From Phycisphaerae bacterium (GTDB taxonomy: Bacteria; Planctomycetota; Phycisphaerae; Sedimentisphaerales; Anaerobacaceae): a stretch of 64,000 nt of DNA. Made by a program: the position numbers and the translations under genes. The DNA is taken from contig JAQTLP010000002.1 of the NCBI GenBank assembly GCA_028714855.1, positions 202,451 to 266,450 on the forward strand, in the 5' to 3' direction. Numbering within the stretch: the stretch's first letter is position 1; each line of letters begins with the position of its first letter. Positions 63,981 through 64,000 of this stretch are shown piece by piece. The notes under the pieces are model-generated. The model was not told the origin of the DNA. It ran no database searches and worked only from the letters and a program-made list of their open reading frames with translations.

Positions 63981-64000
63981 ATGGAAGCGATTGTACGGGC
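63967..64000 (+). CDS. N-terminal fragment of an unidentified protein, possibly a transposase
   Basis: Eleven codons (MEGELWKRLYG) with the strong ribosome-binding site AAAGGAG; the gene runs off the right edge. Too short to identify. The hairpin over its start and its place beside repeats suggest an insertion-sequence gene, but that is inference. Confidence 0.4.
   Translation, partial: MEGELWKRLYG

Overview
The window looks like chromosomal DNA from a Gram-negative, Planctomycetes/Phycisphaerae-like bacterium, probably anaerobic or from sediment. This is inferred from three things. Lipid A synthesis (lpxB) and lipoprotein genes point to an outer membrane. Large secreted proteins end in dockerin-like tails (Asp-rich loop, then LA..W), a habit of Phycisphaerae. 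dnaN, dciA (DUF721) and gyrB form a cluster next to a DnaA-box region. I could not run searches, so family names rest on motifs read by eye.

Layout. 1-5.2 kb (minus strand): mcsB (partial), mcsA, a divergent 6-PTPS homologue, coaD, a haem-motif sensor kinase and aspS. 5.2-13.8 kb is an accessory region: two related hairpin small-RNA candidates; a phage-like set (terminase large subunit, homeodomain protein, ParB-like nuclease, GNAT acetyltransferase, DUF488, ABC ATPase); an MqsR-MqsA-ImmA/IrrE module with a near-consensus promoter and a palindromic operator; and a double-HTH regulator. 14.1-20.1 kb (plus): a four-PAS kinase with its FixJ/LuxR-type regulator, a PfkB sugar kinase, and a ParA ATPase fused to a glycogen-binding-type domain. 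20.2-23.0 kb: an AT-rich BcgI-like restriction-modification pair.

23.4-35.2 kb: purE, a Memo-like protein with an unknown partner, a glycosyltransferase-HAD phosphatase fusion resembling a one-protein glucosylglycerate pathway, tRNA-Thr, an LtaS-like sulfatase, an orphan sigma-54-type promoter, a TPR lipoprotein, gyrB, dciA and dnaN. 35.2-35.8 kb is a possible replication origin. 35.8-49.7 kb: a 1468-residue dehydratase-activase-like protein, a beta-helix surface protein, and mfd-ppiC-acpS-mnmG. 49.7-59.2 kb: a secreted metalloprotease-like protein, an EamA transporter, transketolase, a LamG surface protein and lpxB.

59.6-63.7 kb carries a complete His-Xaa-Ser (Hxs) system, a peptide-modification locus of unknown function. 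Two radical SAM maturases (HxsB, HxsC) and HxsD follow an HxsA-like substrate with unusual architecture: eight His-Xaa-Ser triplets, two PKD domains and a C-terminal membrane anchor. This is the most interesting protein system here, together with the ParB/GNAT/ABC/terminase cluster and the small-RNA candidates. The window ends at the start of a gene whose ribosome-binding site lies in a long hairpin.

Several dispersed repeat families run through the window. One palindromic type sits in frame inside mfd. Another carries a ready-made Shine-Dalgarno site, a start codon and a signal-like peptide.
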